DNA of 64,000 nucleotides from Betaproteobacteria bacterium (GTDB lineage: Bacteria; Pseudomonadota; Gammaproteobacteria; Burkholderiales; Rhodocyclaceae): assembly GCA_016208415.1 (NCBI GenBank), contig JACQYB010000081.1:1-64000 (forward strand), in the 5' to 3' direction. Both the position numbers and the translations under genes were made by a program. Within the stretch, counting starts at the first letter, position 1, and each line of letters starts with the position of its first letter. Shown piece after piece: positions 43,100 through 51,831 of the stretch. A model generated the notes under the pieces. The model did not search any database. It was given only the letters and a program-made list of their open reading frames with translations, and was not told where the DNA came from.

Positions 43100-43396
43100 C
43101 AGGCTATGAGCAGCCCCTGCCTCGCTCCCTTGAAGTTGGGCACCCGCCCGGAGCAGAGAAGGTCTCGGTCGCGGTGCCCGAGGCGAAGGCGCAAACTCAG
43201 GCCGCCAGGAGAATGACATAGCAATGGTCGATCCTGGCCCCTTTCCGTCCCTTTTGCCGGCGAACTGACGGTCGAAAGGCGGGGCTCGGATGTGCGGACG
43301 AAAGAGCGGAATCCATCGCAACCGATGCCCTTCACGTCTCGTCGCTTCCAGCGGGGGCTACAATCCATGCATCCGCCGACCGGTATGATCGACCCG

Positions 43397-43652
43397 ATGC
43401 CCACCATCAGCCAGTTCTTCGGGATCGTCATCCAGATGTTCTGGCGCGAGATGCCCGCCGCACTTCCATGCCTTGTACGGGGAATTCAAAGCCTTGTTGG
43501 ACATCCGCACGCTGGAGATTATCGGTGGCAGCGTGCCGAAGCGGGCGCGCAACCTTGTGATCGAATGGGCTGTGGAGCATCGGCAGGAACTGATGAAGGA
43601 CTGGGACCTATGCCAAGCCAAACAACCGCCCGAGAAGATTGCCCCGCTGGAA
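43397..43652 (+). pseudogene. Frameshifted DUF4160 gene
   Basis: The first frame gives MPTISQFFGIVIQMFWRE, the start of DUF4160 proteins. Homology then continues in another frame from about 43452 (CPPHFHALYGEFKALLDIRT, RTLEIIGGSVPKRARNLVIE, HRQELMKDWDLCQAKQPPEK). One extra base near 43451 breaks it. Its normal stop after IAPLE is also lost (reads IAPLEW). DUF4160 genes commonly precede DUF2442 genes, as here; function is unknown but the pairing resembles small toxin-antitoxin-like modules. Confidence 0.8.
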
Positions 43653-43815
43653 TGGTGCCGGCCGCACGCTGGCGCTTGGCGGCGATCACCGTGTTGCCGG
43701 ACTACCGCCTTGCCGTGACCTTTCGCGACGGCCGCAAGGGGTTTCGGCCGTGACACGAGCGACGGACGCCGGGATCTTCGCAGCATTGGCCGACGCGAAG
43801 TTCTTCGAACAGGTC
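43652..43815 (+). pseudogene. Frameshifted and truncated DUF2442 gene
   Basis: Begins MVPAARWRLAAITVLPDYRLAVTF and RDGRKG, typical of DUF2442. It then shifts frame near 43740 and continues TRATDAGIFAALADAKFFEQVTL. Homology stops abruptly at about 43815, where opposite-strand ABC-exporter debris begins. It is the partner of the broken DUF4160 gene just upstream. Confidence 0.78.
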
Positions 43816-44087
43816 ACGCTCTGTGCCACCGCCCGTTCCCGTTGCGCGGCCGCCACCTGGGCGCGCAGGTCGTCGCTTTCCAGCACCGCCACCAGTTGGC
43901 CGGCGGCCACGGCCTCGCCTTCGCGCACGAGGATCCTGGCGACTTTGCCGTTGAGTTCGCCGGTGGCGAGGTTGATGTCGTAGCCGGGCATGGCTTCCAA
44001 CTTGCCTTCCGCGGCCACCACGCGGGTGTCGCCCTCGCCGTAGATCTTGCCGAGCGTGCGGGTTTCGAGGATGGGCACACTGTCCAT
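43816..44087 (-). pseudogene. Chimeric ABC-ATPase/HlyD exporter fragment
   Basis: From ATG 44087 the frame reads MDSVPILETRTLGKIYGEGD, the start of a LolD/MacB-type ABC ATPase, for only about 25 residues. It then reads as a periplasmic adaptor (HlyD) segment: AAEGKLEAMPGYDINLATGE, GKVARILVREGEAVAAGQLVAV and AQVAAAQRERAVAQ. The rest of both genes is missing. Deletion has joined the head of the ATPase gene to the inside of an adaptor gene; the left end is the breakpoint with the DUF2442 remnant. Confidence 0.75.
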
Positions 44088-44088
44088 T

Positions 44089-44205
44089 TCACGCCTTGAA
44101 CACGCTCGCCGGGTCCAGCCGCCGCACCCGGGCGACGGAGACATACGCCGCCGCCAGAGGCACATCGCCAGGATGACGATGAACAGCACCACCGGCTCCC
44201 GGTCT
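44089..44205 (-). pseudogene. C-terminal remnant of an ABC-exporter permease
   Basis: The last residues read LAAAYVSVARVRRLDPASVFKA, the classic end of MacB/FtsX-type permeases. A little upstream VVLFIVILAM, the last membrane helix, is in a different frame, so a further frameshift is present near 44167. Its stop is one base before the ATPase-head ATG at 44087, the native gene order of such operons. Confidence 0.72.
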
Positions 44206-44326
44206 CGCCTGCGCCTGTTCCGGCGCGGGGGAGGGGAACTCGTTGCGTGCCGGCCGATCCGAGTAGACTGCCGCACGTCTGGCGCTTCGCGCCAGCGTAC
44301 CAAGACGAACAAACCGGCCGGGTTCG

Positions 44327-44842
44327 ATGAAGCGCAATCTCTTTTATCAAGGTTCGCCGCGGCTTGCGTTTGGCGTGGGGCTGGCGGTGTCGCTGGCGCT
44401 GGTGGGCGGCGGCCTGGTGATGGGGCAGGTGCTGCACCTGGCGGCCTGTCCGCTGTGCATCCTGCAGCGCATGGTCTATATGCTGGTGGGCGCAATCTGC
44501 ATCCTGGGGCTGGGGCTGGCACGCCTGCCCGTGGCGCGGGTGGCGCTGGTGCTGCTGGCGGCGCTGGCGTCCGGCGCCGGGGTGGTGGCGGCCGGGTACC
44601 AGGTATGGCTGCAGCGCTTTACCCGCGGCGTGGAATGCACCGCCAGCGTGCCGTGGTGGGAACAACTGGTGGAGTGGGCGGCGGCCCGCGCGCCGCTGCT
44701 GTTCCGCCCCAGCGGTCTGTGCTCCGATCCGGCATGGACCTTCCTCGACCTGTCCCTGGCGGACTGGTCGCTGATGTTCTTCATCGCCCTGGTGCTGTGG
44801 TTCCTGCGGGACGCGGCGAAATCAATTCGGAGACTGCCATGA
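44327..44842 (+). CDS. dsbB: DsbB disulfide-bond oxidoreductase
   Basis: A 171-residue inner-membrane protein that reoxidises DsbA and passes electrons to quinone. Four hydrophobic segments are visible (LAFGVGLAVSLALVGGGLVMG and others). The redox pairs are Cys41/Cys44 (ACPLC) and Cys104/Cys132 (VECTAS, GLCSDPAW), correctly placed in the two periplasmic loops. It overlaps the quinone-oxidoreductase gene by four bases. Length is close to the family norm. Secretion of c-type cytochromes and other disulfide proteins would rely on it. Confidence 0.94.
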   Translation: MKRNLFYQGSPRLAFGVGLAVSLALVGGGLVMGQVLHLAACPLCILQRMVYMLVGAICILGLGLARLPVARVALVLLAALASGAGVVAAGYQVWLQRFTRGVECTASVPWWEQLVEWAAARAPLLFRPSGLCSDPAWTFLDLSLADWSLMFFIALVLWFLRDAAKSIRRLP

Positions 44843-45813
44843 GCTACGCCATTCGATTCCATGAAACCGGTGGTCCGGAGGTCCTGCGGGTGGAAGACGT
44901 GCAGTGCGGGGACCCCGGTCCCGGCGAGGCGCGGGTGCGCCATCACGCCGTCGGTCTGAACTACATCGACACCTATCACCGTTCCGGGCTCTATCCGGTG
45001 GCGCTGCCCTCGGGGCTCGGGCTGGAGGGCGCGGGGGTGGTGGAGGCGGTGGGGACGGGCGTGGCCGACATCGCCCAGGGGGACAGGGTGGCCTATGCCG
45101 GCGGCCCTCCGGGGGCCTACTCGGAGGTGCGCGTGATGCCGGCGGACCGGCTCGTGCGCCTGCCGGAGGCTGTCTCATTCGAGCAGGGCGCGGCCATGAT
45201 GCTGCAGGGGCTGACCGCCCAGTACCTGTTGCGCCGCACCTACCGGGTCCAGCCCGGCGACACTCTCCTCATCCACGCCGCGGCAGGGGGCGTGGGGCTG
45301 ATGGTTTGCCAGTGGGCCAAGGCCCTGGGGGCCACCGTCATCGGCACGGTGGGCAGCCAGGCCAAGGCGGAACTGGCGCGCGCCCATGGCTGCGACCACC
45401 CCATCGTCTACACGCGCGAGAACTTCCCCGAGCGCGTGCGCGAGATCACCGGCGGTGCCGGGGTGCCGGTGGTCTATGACTCCGTGGGGCGAGACACCTT
45501 CATGGATTCCCTGTCCTGCCTGCGTCCGCTGGGGATGATGGTGAGCTTCGGCAGCGCCTCGGGCGCCGTGGCGCCCTTCGACATCGGCGTGCTGGCGCGC
45601 CTGGGCTCGCTGTTCCTGACGCGCCCGACGCTGTTCACCTACAGCGCGCGGCGCGACGACCTGCTGGCCATGGCCGGCGAACTTTTCGAGGTGGTGGGCT
45701 CCGGCCGGGTGCGGGTGGAGGTCAACCAGCGCCATCCCCTGAAGGACGCCGCCACGGCCCACCGCGATCTGGAGGCGCGGCGCACCACGGGGTCAACCGT
45801 TTTGCTTCCCTGA
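44839..45813 (+). CDS. NADPH:quinone oxidoreductase (zinc-free MDR family)
   Basis: A 324-residue medium-chain dehydrogenase/reductase resembling E. coli QorA. It has GLNYIDTYHRSGLYPVALPS near the N-terminus and the NADPH-binding segment HAAAGGVGLMVCQWAKALGA, without the zinc-ligand cysteines of alcohol dehydrogenases. YDSVGRDTFMDSLSCLRPLG is the usual quinone-reductase substrate segment. ATG 44839 overlaps the dsbB stop, so they are translationally coupled. The physiological quinone is not indicated. Confidence 0.93.
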   Translation: MSYAIRFHETGGPEVLRVEDVQCGDPGPGEARVRHHAVGLNYIDTYHRSGLYPVALPSGLGLEGAGVVEAVGTGVADIAQGDRVAYAGGPPGAYSEVRVMPADRLVRLPEAVSFEQGAAMMLQGLTAQYLLRRTYRVQPGDTLLIHAAAGGVGLMVCQWAKALGATVIGTVGSQAKAELARAHGCDHPIVYTRENFPERVREITGGAGVPVVYDSVGRDTFMDSLSCLRPLGMMVSFGSASGAVAPFDIGVLARLGSLFLTRPTLFTYSARRDDLLAMAGELFEVVGSGRVRVEVNQRHPLKDAATAHRDLEARRTTGSTVLLP

Positions 45814-45853
45814 CGTTGTCTGGGCAGACCACGGAGAATCCCCAACAAGACCA

Positions 45854-46240
45854 ATGACTCGCTCCCGCCTTGCCTGCCGCATCGTTGCGGCATTTTTGTT
45901 TGCCGGCGTTACCGGTGCTGCCTTCGCGCAGACGCCGCCGCCAGCGCCGGCCCCCGTCTATACCCCCACCCAGGTGGCCTGGCTGCAGGCCGAGATACGC
46001 CGCGCGCAGCAACGCTTTGCCCAGCAGGCATCGGCCATTTCGGGCGTTCATCCGGAGAAGGTCATGGCCTGGTTGCCCCGCGACTGGCGTGCCGGCGACC
46101 CGCGCTTCGCCGTCATCCCGGCCCTGGAGCGCGAGCGTGGTGCGCGGCTCAGCGAGGACCAGCGCGCGGAGATCAACGCCGCCGACCGGGAGATGAAGGC
46201 CGACATCCTGCGCGCACGCGCGGAGGCGGCGCAGCGCTGA
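45854..46240 (+). CDS. Small exported protein of unknown function
   Basis: A 128-residue protein with a clear signal peptide (MTRSRLACRIVAAFLFAGVTGAAFAQ, cleavage after AFA). The mature part is proline-rich at first and then an alpha-helical, charged segment (QVAWLQAEIRRAQQRFAQ; RGARLSEDQRAEINAADREM). I do not recognise the family; the helical pattern would suit a periplasmic helical protein. It follows the quinone reductase gene by 40 bases on the same strand and may share its transcript. Confidence 0.75.
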   Translation: MTRSRLACRIVAAFLFAGVTGAAFAQTPPPAPAPVYTPTQVAWLQAEIRRAQQRFAQQASAISGVHPEKVMAWLPRDWRAGDPRFAVIPALERERGARLSEDQRAEINAADREMKADILRARAEAAQR

Positions 46241-46291
46241 ACCGCGTGAGGAGCGCGGACGCCGTGTGACCCGGGGCGTGTGGGGCGCACG

Positions 46292-46352
46292 GTGTGGGAG
46301 CGGGCTTGCCCGCGATGCCAGCGGCGACCATCGCGGGCAGGTCCGCTCCCGC
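46292..46352. repeat. REP-like palindrome copy 4 (diverged)
   Basis: GTGGGAGCGGGCTTGCCCGCGA and TCGCGGGCAGGTCCGCTCCCGC with two mismatches in the right arm. It lies between two convergent genes (45854 and 46363). Confidence 0.88.
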
Positions 46353-46362
46353 AAACGCACCC

Positions 46363-46860
46363 CTAGGCGGTCTCCAGCCTTGCGATCTGCGGGCCGTGGC
46401 CGCGCCGGAAGACCAGCAGCGTACGCACGAAGGTGATCACCACCTTGCCGTCCTGGTTGAATCCGCTGGTGCGCACCTTGACGATGCCCACGTTTGGCCG
46501 CGAGCGCGATTCCCGCGCCTCAAGCACTTCCGACTGGGAGTAGATGGTGTCGCCCTCGAACACCGGGGCCGGCAGGCGCACCTCGTCCCAGCCCAGGTTG
46601 GCGAACACGTTCTGCGACACGTCGGTGACGCTCTGGCCGGTGACCAGCGCCAGGGTGAAGGTGGAATCCACCAGCGGCCGGCGGAATTCCGTTTGGGCCG
46701 CGTAGTGGCGGTCGAAATGAATGGGGGCGGTGTTCTGGGTCAGGAGGGTGAACCAGGCGTTGTCCACCTCCAGCACCGTGCGGCCCAAGGGGTGGCGATA
46801 GACGTCGCCGACCTCGAAATCTTCGAAGAACCGGCCGCTCCAGCCGGGTTTGACGGTCAT
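46363..46860 (-). CDS. MaoC-like hydratase/dehydratase
   Basis: A 165-residue hot-dog-fold protein. Family features are FEDFEVGDVYRHPLGRTVLE, the catalytic-type segment NTAPIHFDRHYAAQTEF with Asp and His, and VFEGDTIYSQSEVLEARES. Such proteins hydrate 2-enoyl-CoA or related thioesters; mesaconyl-CoA hydratase-like members also look like this. ATG 46860 has GAGGAGC upstream on the minus strand. It stands alone, so the pathway cannot be deduced. Confidence 0.88.
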   Translation of the reverse strand: MTVKPGWSGRFFEDFEVGDVYRHPLGRTVLEVDNAWFTLLTQNTAPIHFDRHYAAQTEFRRPLVDSTFTLALVTGQSVTDVSQNVFANLGWDEVRLPAPVFEGDTIYSQSEVLEARESRSRPNVGIVKVRTSGFNQDGKVVITFVRTLLVFRRGHGPQIARLETA

Positions 46861-47639
46861 GGCACGCTCCTCGCGTTGCGGATCGGAGCGGCTATTGTGC
46901 TTCAGTGGTGTCCGCGTTCGGGCGGGTCTTGCGAGGACGCGGGTGTGAGATCGTGCTGCGCTGAACCTCGATCGCGATGGCGCTACAGGAGAAAAGCGCC
47001 TCCCGCCCTGCGATCCGCCTAATCGACCGCTCAGTGCCTGGATGCGGCGGGCGCTGCGGTGTGGGCCACGCGCACCACCCCCTGCTGCGCCGATTGCTGC
47101 GTATCCGACCCACCGCCAGCGACGGTCACGCCCTCGCCGCTTGCCGGTTTCAGCACTCCACTCCACGCCGCGAAGGCGGTCAGGATGGCAAAGACTGCTA
47201 CGTTTGCAACTCGCACCTTTTATCCCTCCCAATTATCAATCTAGCCCAAAGCAGGCGGTGCGCAAGGAGCAGTTCACCCCAAGTTGCCGTCGCGGCCAAA
47301 AAAACCTGCATCGCCAGCGACGGCCACCGGATCGGCCCGGCGCCGATGCTGCCCGGCGCGACGATGCGACCTCGACCCGTTTTCCCGAAACCCGGAGGAC
47401 GCGTCGCAAAAACCGGGCCGACTCCTTGCTCTCTCCCGCGCACCGCGTGCCTCGGGTTGATGTAATGATGCGCCGGTGGTGATGACCGATCCATGAACTA
47501 AGTCGCAGATCGTGAACTTTCGTGCCTTGGAGGAGGTGGTGACCCGACAAGCCCGCGGTGGCGAGGGGCGTCCTCGTGGCACGGTGTTATCGACGCCGAT
47601 GCGATGACCGGCGGCGACCCGGCGGGTAAAATCGACGCG
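46861..47639. other. Long spacer before dnaE with one small gene
   Basis: Apart from the minus-strand small open frame at 47031-47216 no supported gene is seen. Between 47217 and 47639 there is some AT-richer sequence suited to promoters (for example TATCAATCTAGCCCAAAGC) but no distinct box for dnaE could be fixed. Confidence 0.5.
47031..47216 (-). CDS. Small membrane or exported protein, 61 residues
   Basis: The GTG at 47216 is preceded by GGAGGG with seven bases between, one of the best ribosome sites in the window. The product starts with a hydrophobic segment (VANVAVFAILTAFAAWSGVL) like an uncleaved anchor or a signal, followed by a Gly/Ser/Gln-rich part (VAGGGSDTQQSAQQGVVRV). No family is recognised. 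It is divergent from dnaE. Support is the ribosome site plus the ordered hydrophobic-to-polar layout; it could still be chance. Confidence 0.5.
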   Translation of the reverse strand: MRVANVAVFAILTAFAAWSGVLKPASGEGVTVAGGGSDTQQSAQQGVVRVAHTAAPAASRH

Positions 47640-50600
47640 ATGACTTCCGCCTCCGACCCCTCCTTCGTCCATCTGCGGCTGCACAGCGAATACTCCGTCG
47701 TCGATGGCATCGTGCGCCTCGACGAGGTGGTCGAGGCCGCAGCCGCCGACGCCATGCCGGCGCTGGCGCTCACCGACCTGGCCAACCTCTTCGGCATGGT
47801 CAAGTTCTACAAGGCGGCGCGCGGCGCGGGCGTCAAGCCCGTCATCGGCTGCGACGTGTGGATCACCAACGAGGCCGACCGCGACAAACCTTTCCGCGTG
47901 CTGCTGCTGGCGCGCAACCGGGAGGGTTACGGGCGGCTGTGCGAGCTGCTGACCCGCGCCTACCTGGGCAACAAGTACCGTGGGCGCGCGGAACTGCGCC
48001 GCGAATGGTTTGACGAGCCGGTGGCCGGCCACGAGGCGGGCGGGGAAGGCGACCCCTTGCCGCACGGCGCCGCGTGGCAATCCGGCGCTGGCCTGCTGGT
48101 GCTGTCCGGCGCCATCCAGGGCGACGTGGGCCAGGCGCTGCTGGCGGGCAACATGGAACAGGCGCGCCGCAGTGCGCGGGAATGGGCGCGGCGTTTCCCC
48201 GATGCCTTCTACATCGAACTGCAGCGTGCCGGCCATCCCCAGACCGAGACCTACATCCGCCAGGCGGTGGCGCTGGCGGCCGAGCTCGGGCTGCCGGTGG
48301 TGGCCACCCATCCGGTGCAGTTCCTGCGGCCGCAGGACCACAAGGCCCACGAGGCGCGGGTGTGCATCGCCCAGGGCTACGTGCTGGGCGACAAGCGGCG
48401 GCCGCGGGAATTCACCGCCGAGCAGTACTTCAAGACCCAGGCGCAGATGGCGGAGCTGTTCGCGGACCTGCCCGAGGCGCTGGAGAACAGCGTCGAGATC
48501 GCCAGGCGCTGTAGCCTCACGGTGCGGCTGGGCAAGAGCTTCCTGCCGGACTGTCCCACCCCGGCCGGGATGGGTATCGACGACTACCTGCGCCGCCAGG
48601 CGCGGGAAGGCCTGGAGCGGCGCCTGCGTACCTTGTTCCCGGACGAGGCGCAGCGCCAGGCCCGGCGTCCCACCTACGAGCAGCGGCTGGTATTCGAGCT
48701 GGACACCATCGTGCAGATGGGCTTTCCGGGCTACTTCCTCATCGTCGCGGACTTCATCAACTGGGCCAAGAACAACGGCGTGCCGGTGGGGCCGGGGCGC
48801 GGCTCGGGGGCCGGCTCGCTGGTGGCCTACTCGCTGGGCGTCACGGACCTGGACCCGCTGCGCTACGCCCTGCTGTTCGAGCGCTTCCTCAACCCGGAGC
48901 GGGTGTCCATGCCCGACTTCGACATCGACTTCTGCCAGGACAAGCGCTACCGCGTCATCGAGTACGTGCGCGCCCGCTACGGCGCCGAGGCGGTGAGCCA
49001 GATCGCCACCTTCGGCACCATGGCCTCCAAGGCGGTGATCCGCGACGTGGGCCGCGTGCTGGACATGCCCTACAACTACTGCGACCGCGTTTCCAAGCTG
49101 GTGCCGGTGGTGCAGAACAAGCCGGTGAGCCTGAAGGATGCGCGCGTCCAGGAGCCCCAGATCGAGGAGATGATGCGCGACGAGCGCGACGGCGAGGCGC
49201 TCCAGCAATTGTGGTCGCTGGCCGAGCCGCTGGAAGGACTGACCCGCAACGTCGGCATGCACGCCGGGGGCGTGATCATCGCCCCGGGGCGGCTCACCGA
49301 CTTCTGCCCCCTCTACCAGGCCGACGGCGAGGACGCCGTGACCGTCTCCCAGTTCGACAAGGACGACGTGGAGGCGGTGGGCCTTGTGAAGTTCGACTTC
49401 CTCGGCCTGCGCAACCTCACCATCATCGCCTTGGCGCTGGAGTACGTGAAGCGCCTCGACCCCGGCTTCGACCTGAAGCTGGAGGAACTCAGCTTCGACG
49501 ACCCGGCCGCCTACCAGATCCTGAAGGACGCCAACACCACGGCCATCTTCCAGGTGGAATCGGAGGGCATGAAGAAGCTGCTGGCCAAGCTCCAGCCCGA
49601 CCGCTTCGAGGACATCATCGCCGTGCTGGCCCTCTACCGCCCCGGGCCGCTGGGCTCGGGCATGGTGGATGACTTCATCCTGCGCAAGAAGGGCCAGCAG
49701 AGCATCGACTACTTCCACCCCGACCTGACGGCCTGCCTGGAGCCCACCTACGGCGTGATCGTGTATCAGGAACAGGTGATGCAGATCTCGCAGATCATCG
49801 GCGGCTACACCCTGGGCGGCGCCGACATGCTGCGCCGCGCCATGGGCAAGAAGAAGCCCGAGGAGATGGCCAAGCACAAGGACGTCTTCCGCGACGGCGC
49901 GCGCACCAAGGGCTACGACGAGAAGCTGGCGATCCATCTGTTCGAGCTGATGGAGAAGTTCGCCGAGTACGGCTTCAACAAGAGCCACACCGCCGCCTAC
50001 GCCGTGGTCACCTACCAGACCGCCTGGCTCAAGGCCCACCACTGCGCGGCCTTCATGGCGGCCACGCTGTCGTCGGACATGGACAACACCGACACGGTGC
50101 AGGTGTTCTACCTGGACGCGCTGTACAACAAGCTCAAGGTCCTGCCGCCGGACGTCAACGCCTCGGAATACCGCTTCATCCCCACCGACCGCCAGACCAT
50201 CCGCTACGGCCTGGGCGCCATCAAGGGCACCGGCGAACAGGCGGTGAACGTGATCCTCGAGGCGCGGGGGAAGGGCGGGGCCTTCCGCGACCTGTTCGAC
50301 TTCTGCGGCCGGGTGGACCGGCGCCTGGTGAACCGCCGCACCGTCGAGGCGCTGGTGCGCGCCGGCGCCTTCGACAGCCTGGACGCCCACCGCGCCCGCC
50401 TGCTGGCCTCGGTGGGCGTGGCCATGGAAGCCGCCGAGCAGGCCGCCGCCAACGCCTTCCAGGGTGGGCTGTTCGACGCCCCCGGACTGGCCGCGCCCAT
50501 GGCGCCGCAGTTTGTTGCGGCCCGCCCCTGGAGCGAGCGCGAGCAACTGCTGCAGGAAAAGCAGGCCATCGGCTTCTTCCTCACCGGCCATCCCTACCAC

Positions 50601-51158
50601 GCCTGCCGCAAGGAACTGGCCGCCTTCGTGCGCCGCGACCTGGCCCAGTTGGAGCCGGGGCGCGAAGCCACGGTGCTGGCCGGCATCGTCGCCGGCGTGC
50701 GCACCCAGATGACGCGCCGCGGCAAGATGGCCTTCGTCATCCTCGACGACGGCACGGCGCGCCTGGAAGTCTCGGTGTTCAACGAACTGTTCGAGGCCGA
50801 GCGCGCCAAGATCGCCACCGACGAGGTGCTGGTGGTGGAAGGCAAGGTGCAGAAGGACGAATACATCGGCGGCATTCGCGTCGTGGCCGACAGGCTCATG
50901 ACCCTGGCCGAGGCGCGCAGCCGCTTCGCCCGGGTGCTGCGCCTGTCCATCAACGGCCAGGCCGAGGCGGCGAAACTGCGTGAGCTGCTGGAGCCGTTTC
51001 GCGCCGGCCCGTGCCCCGTGCGGGTGCGCTACCGCAACGCCACCGCCGAGGGCGACCTGCTGCTGGGCGAGGGCTGGCGGGTGCGCCTGGACGACGACCT
51101 CATCGCCGGCCTGGGCGACTGGCTGCAACCTGAAAACGTGGAGGTGATCTACCCGTGA
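47640..51158 (+). CDS. dnaE: DNA polymerase III alpha subunit
   Basis: A 1172-residue replicative polymerase. The N-terminal PHP domain starts SFVHLRLHSEYSVVDGIVRL; the polymerase core has the acidic catalytic motif MPDFDIDFCQDKRYRVIEY and GRGSGAGSLVAYSLGVTDLD; the helix-hairpin-helix and OB (TVLAGIVAGVRTQMTRRGKMA) domains follow. Usual length is about 1160-1180. ATG 47640 (MTSASDPS) is chosen over an in-frame start 36 bases earlier because PHP homology begins within ten residues. Its stop overlaps the cupin gene's GTG by four bases. Confidence 0.97.
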   Translation: MTSASDPSFVHLRLHSEYSVVDGIVRLDEVVEAAAADAMPALALTDLANLFGMVKFYKAARGAGVKPVIGCDVWITNEADRDKPFRVLLLARNREGYGRLCELLTRAYLGNKYRGRAELRREWFDEPVAGHEAGGEGDPLPHGAAWQSGAGLLVLSGAIQGDVGQALLAGNMEQARRSAREWARRFPDAFYIELQRAGHPQTETYIRQAVALAAELGLPVVATHPVQFLRPQDHKAHEARVCIAQGYVLGDKRRPREFTAEQYFKTQAQMAELFADLPEALENSVEIARRCSLTVRLGKSFLPDCPTPAGMGIDDYLRRQAREGLERRLRTLFPDEAQRQARRPTYEQRLVFELDTIVQMGFPGYFLIVADFINWAKNNGVPVGPGRGSGAGSLVAYSLGVTDLDPLRYALLFERFLNPERVSMPDFDIDFCQDKRYRVIEYVRARYGAEAVSQIATFGTMASKAVIRDVGRVLDMPYNYCDRVSKLVPVVQNKPVSLKDARVQEPQIEEMMRDERDGEALQQLWSLAEPLEGLTRNVGMHAGGVIIAPGRLTDFCPLYQADGEDAVTVSQFDKDDVEAVGLVKFDFLGLRNLTIIALALEYVKRLDPGFDLKLEELSFDDPAAYQILKDANTTAIFQVESEGMKKLLAKLQPDRFEDIIAVLALYRPGPLGSGMVDDFILRKKGQQSIDYFHPDLTACLEPTYGVIVYQEQVMQISQIIGGYTLGGADMLRRAMGKKKPEEMAKHKDVFRDGARTKGYDEKLAIHLFELMEKFAEYGFNKSHTAAYAVVTYQTAWLKAHHCAAFMAATLSSDMDNTDTVQVFYLDALYNKLKVLPPDVNASEYRFIPTDRQTIRYGLGAIKGTGEQAVNVILEARGKGGAFRDLFDFCGRVDRRLVNRRTVEALVRAGAFDSLDAHRARLLASVGVAMEAAEQAAANAFQGGLFDAPGLAAPMAPQFVAARPWSEREQLLQEKQAIGFFLTGHPYHACRKELAAFVRRDLAQLEPGREATVLAGIVAGVRTQMTRRGKMAFVILDDGTARLEVSVFNELFEAERAKIATDEVLVVEGKVQKDEYIGGIRVVADRLMTLAEARSRFARVLRLSINGQAEAAKLRELLEPFRAGPCPVRVRYRNATAEGDLLLGEGWRVRLDDDLIAGLGDWLQPENVEVIYP

Positions 51159-51637
51159 AGGCCGTGCTCATCGACCAGGCGCTGCTCGACGCCGTCAGCC
51201 GCGAGGCTGCCGCCAGTCCGCGCCGGCGGCGCAACCGCAACTTCCACGCCGCCGACAGCGCGCCCGCCCACCGCCTGCTCAACGCCATCGAGCCCGGCTC
51301 CTACGTGCCGCCCCACCGCCACCTGGAGGCCACCAAGGACGAAACCATCCTGGTGCTGCGCGGGCGCCTGGGCGCGGTGTTCTTCGACGACCGCGGCGAG
51401 GTGGTGGCGCAGGCGCTGCTGGAGGCGGGCGGCGAACGCATCGGCGTGGACATCCCCCACGGCACCTGGCACACCGTGCTGTCCCTGGCCTCGGGCACCG
51501 TGTTCTTCGAAGCCAAGGCCGGGCCGTACGTGCCTCCCATCCCGGCCGAGCGTGCGGCCTGGGCGCCCACCGAGTCAGACCCGGGGGCGCCGGGGTATTT
51601 CGCGCGGCTGCGGGCACTGTTCGAGGTCGGTCAGTGA
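51155..51637 (+). CDS. WbuC-family cupin
   Basis: A 160-residue cupin resembling WbuC, with metal-ligand motif PPHRHLEATKDETILVLRG and second motif DIPHGTWHTVLSL. The N-terminal part (LIDQALLDAVSREAAASPRRRRNRNFH) matches the family start. The enzyme role of WbuC is not established. The GTG overlaps the dnaE stop, so it is translated with dnaE, although a functional link is not known. Confidence 0.88.
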   Translation: MKAVLIDQALLDAVSREAAASPRRRRNRNFHAADSAPAHRLLNAIEPGSYVPPHRHLEATKDETILVLRGRLGAVFFDDRGEVVAQALLEAGGERIGVDIPHGTWHTVLSLASGTVFFEAKAGPYVPPIPAERAAWAPTESDPGAPGYFARLRALFEVGQ

Positions 51638-51831
51638 CGTCGCGGGATCTGCCAATATGGCTTCGGCACCGTGGCGCCTCGCCGCCCCTGCACGACGGAT
51701 TTTCCGGGCGGGATGGGCATTCGGATGGTTACGCCCCGCGTGATGGGCGATACCGGTGATAATTGCTCCGCTGCGCTTCCCACCGAACATGATCCGAGCA
51801 TCTAGGCGCCGCTGACGGCGGAGATGGAGCG

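Noticed and set aside
47274-51128. A 1284-residue frame antisense to dnaE
   Set aside because: Shadow of dnaE; composition is typical of antisense frames (many His, Arg, Gln, Gly) and no family motif is present.
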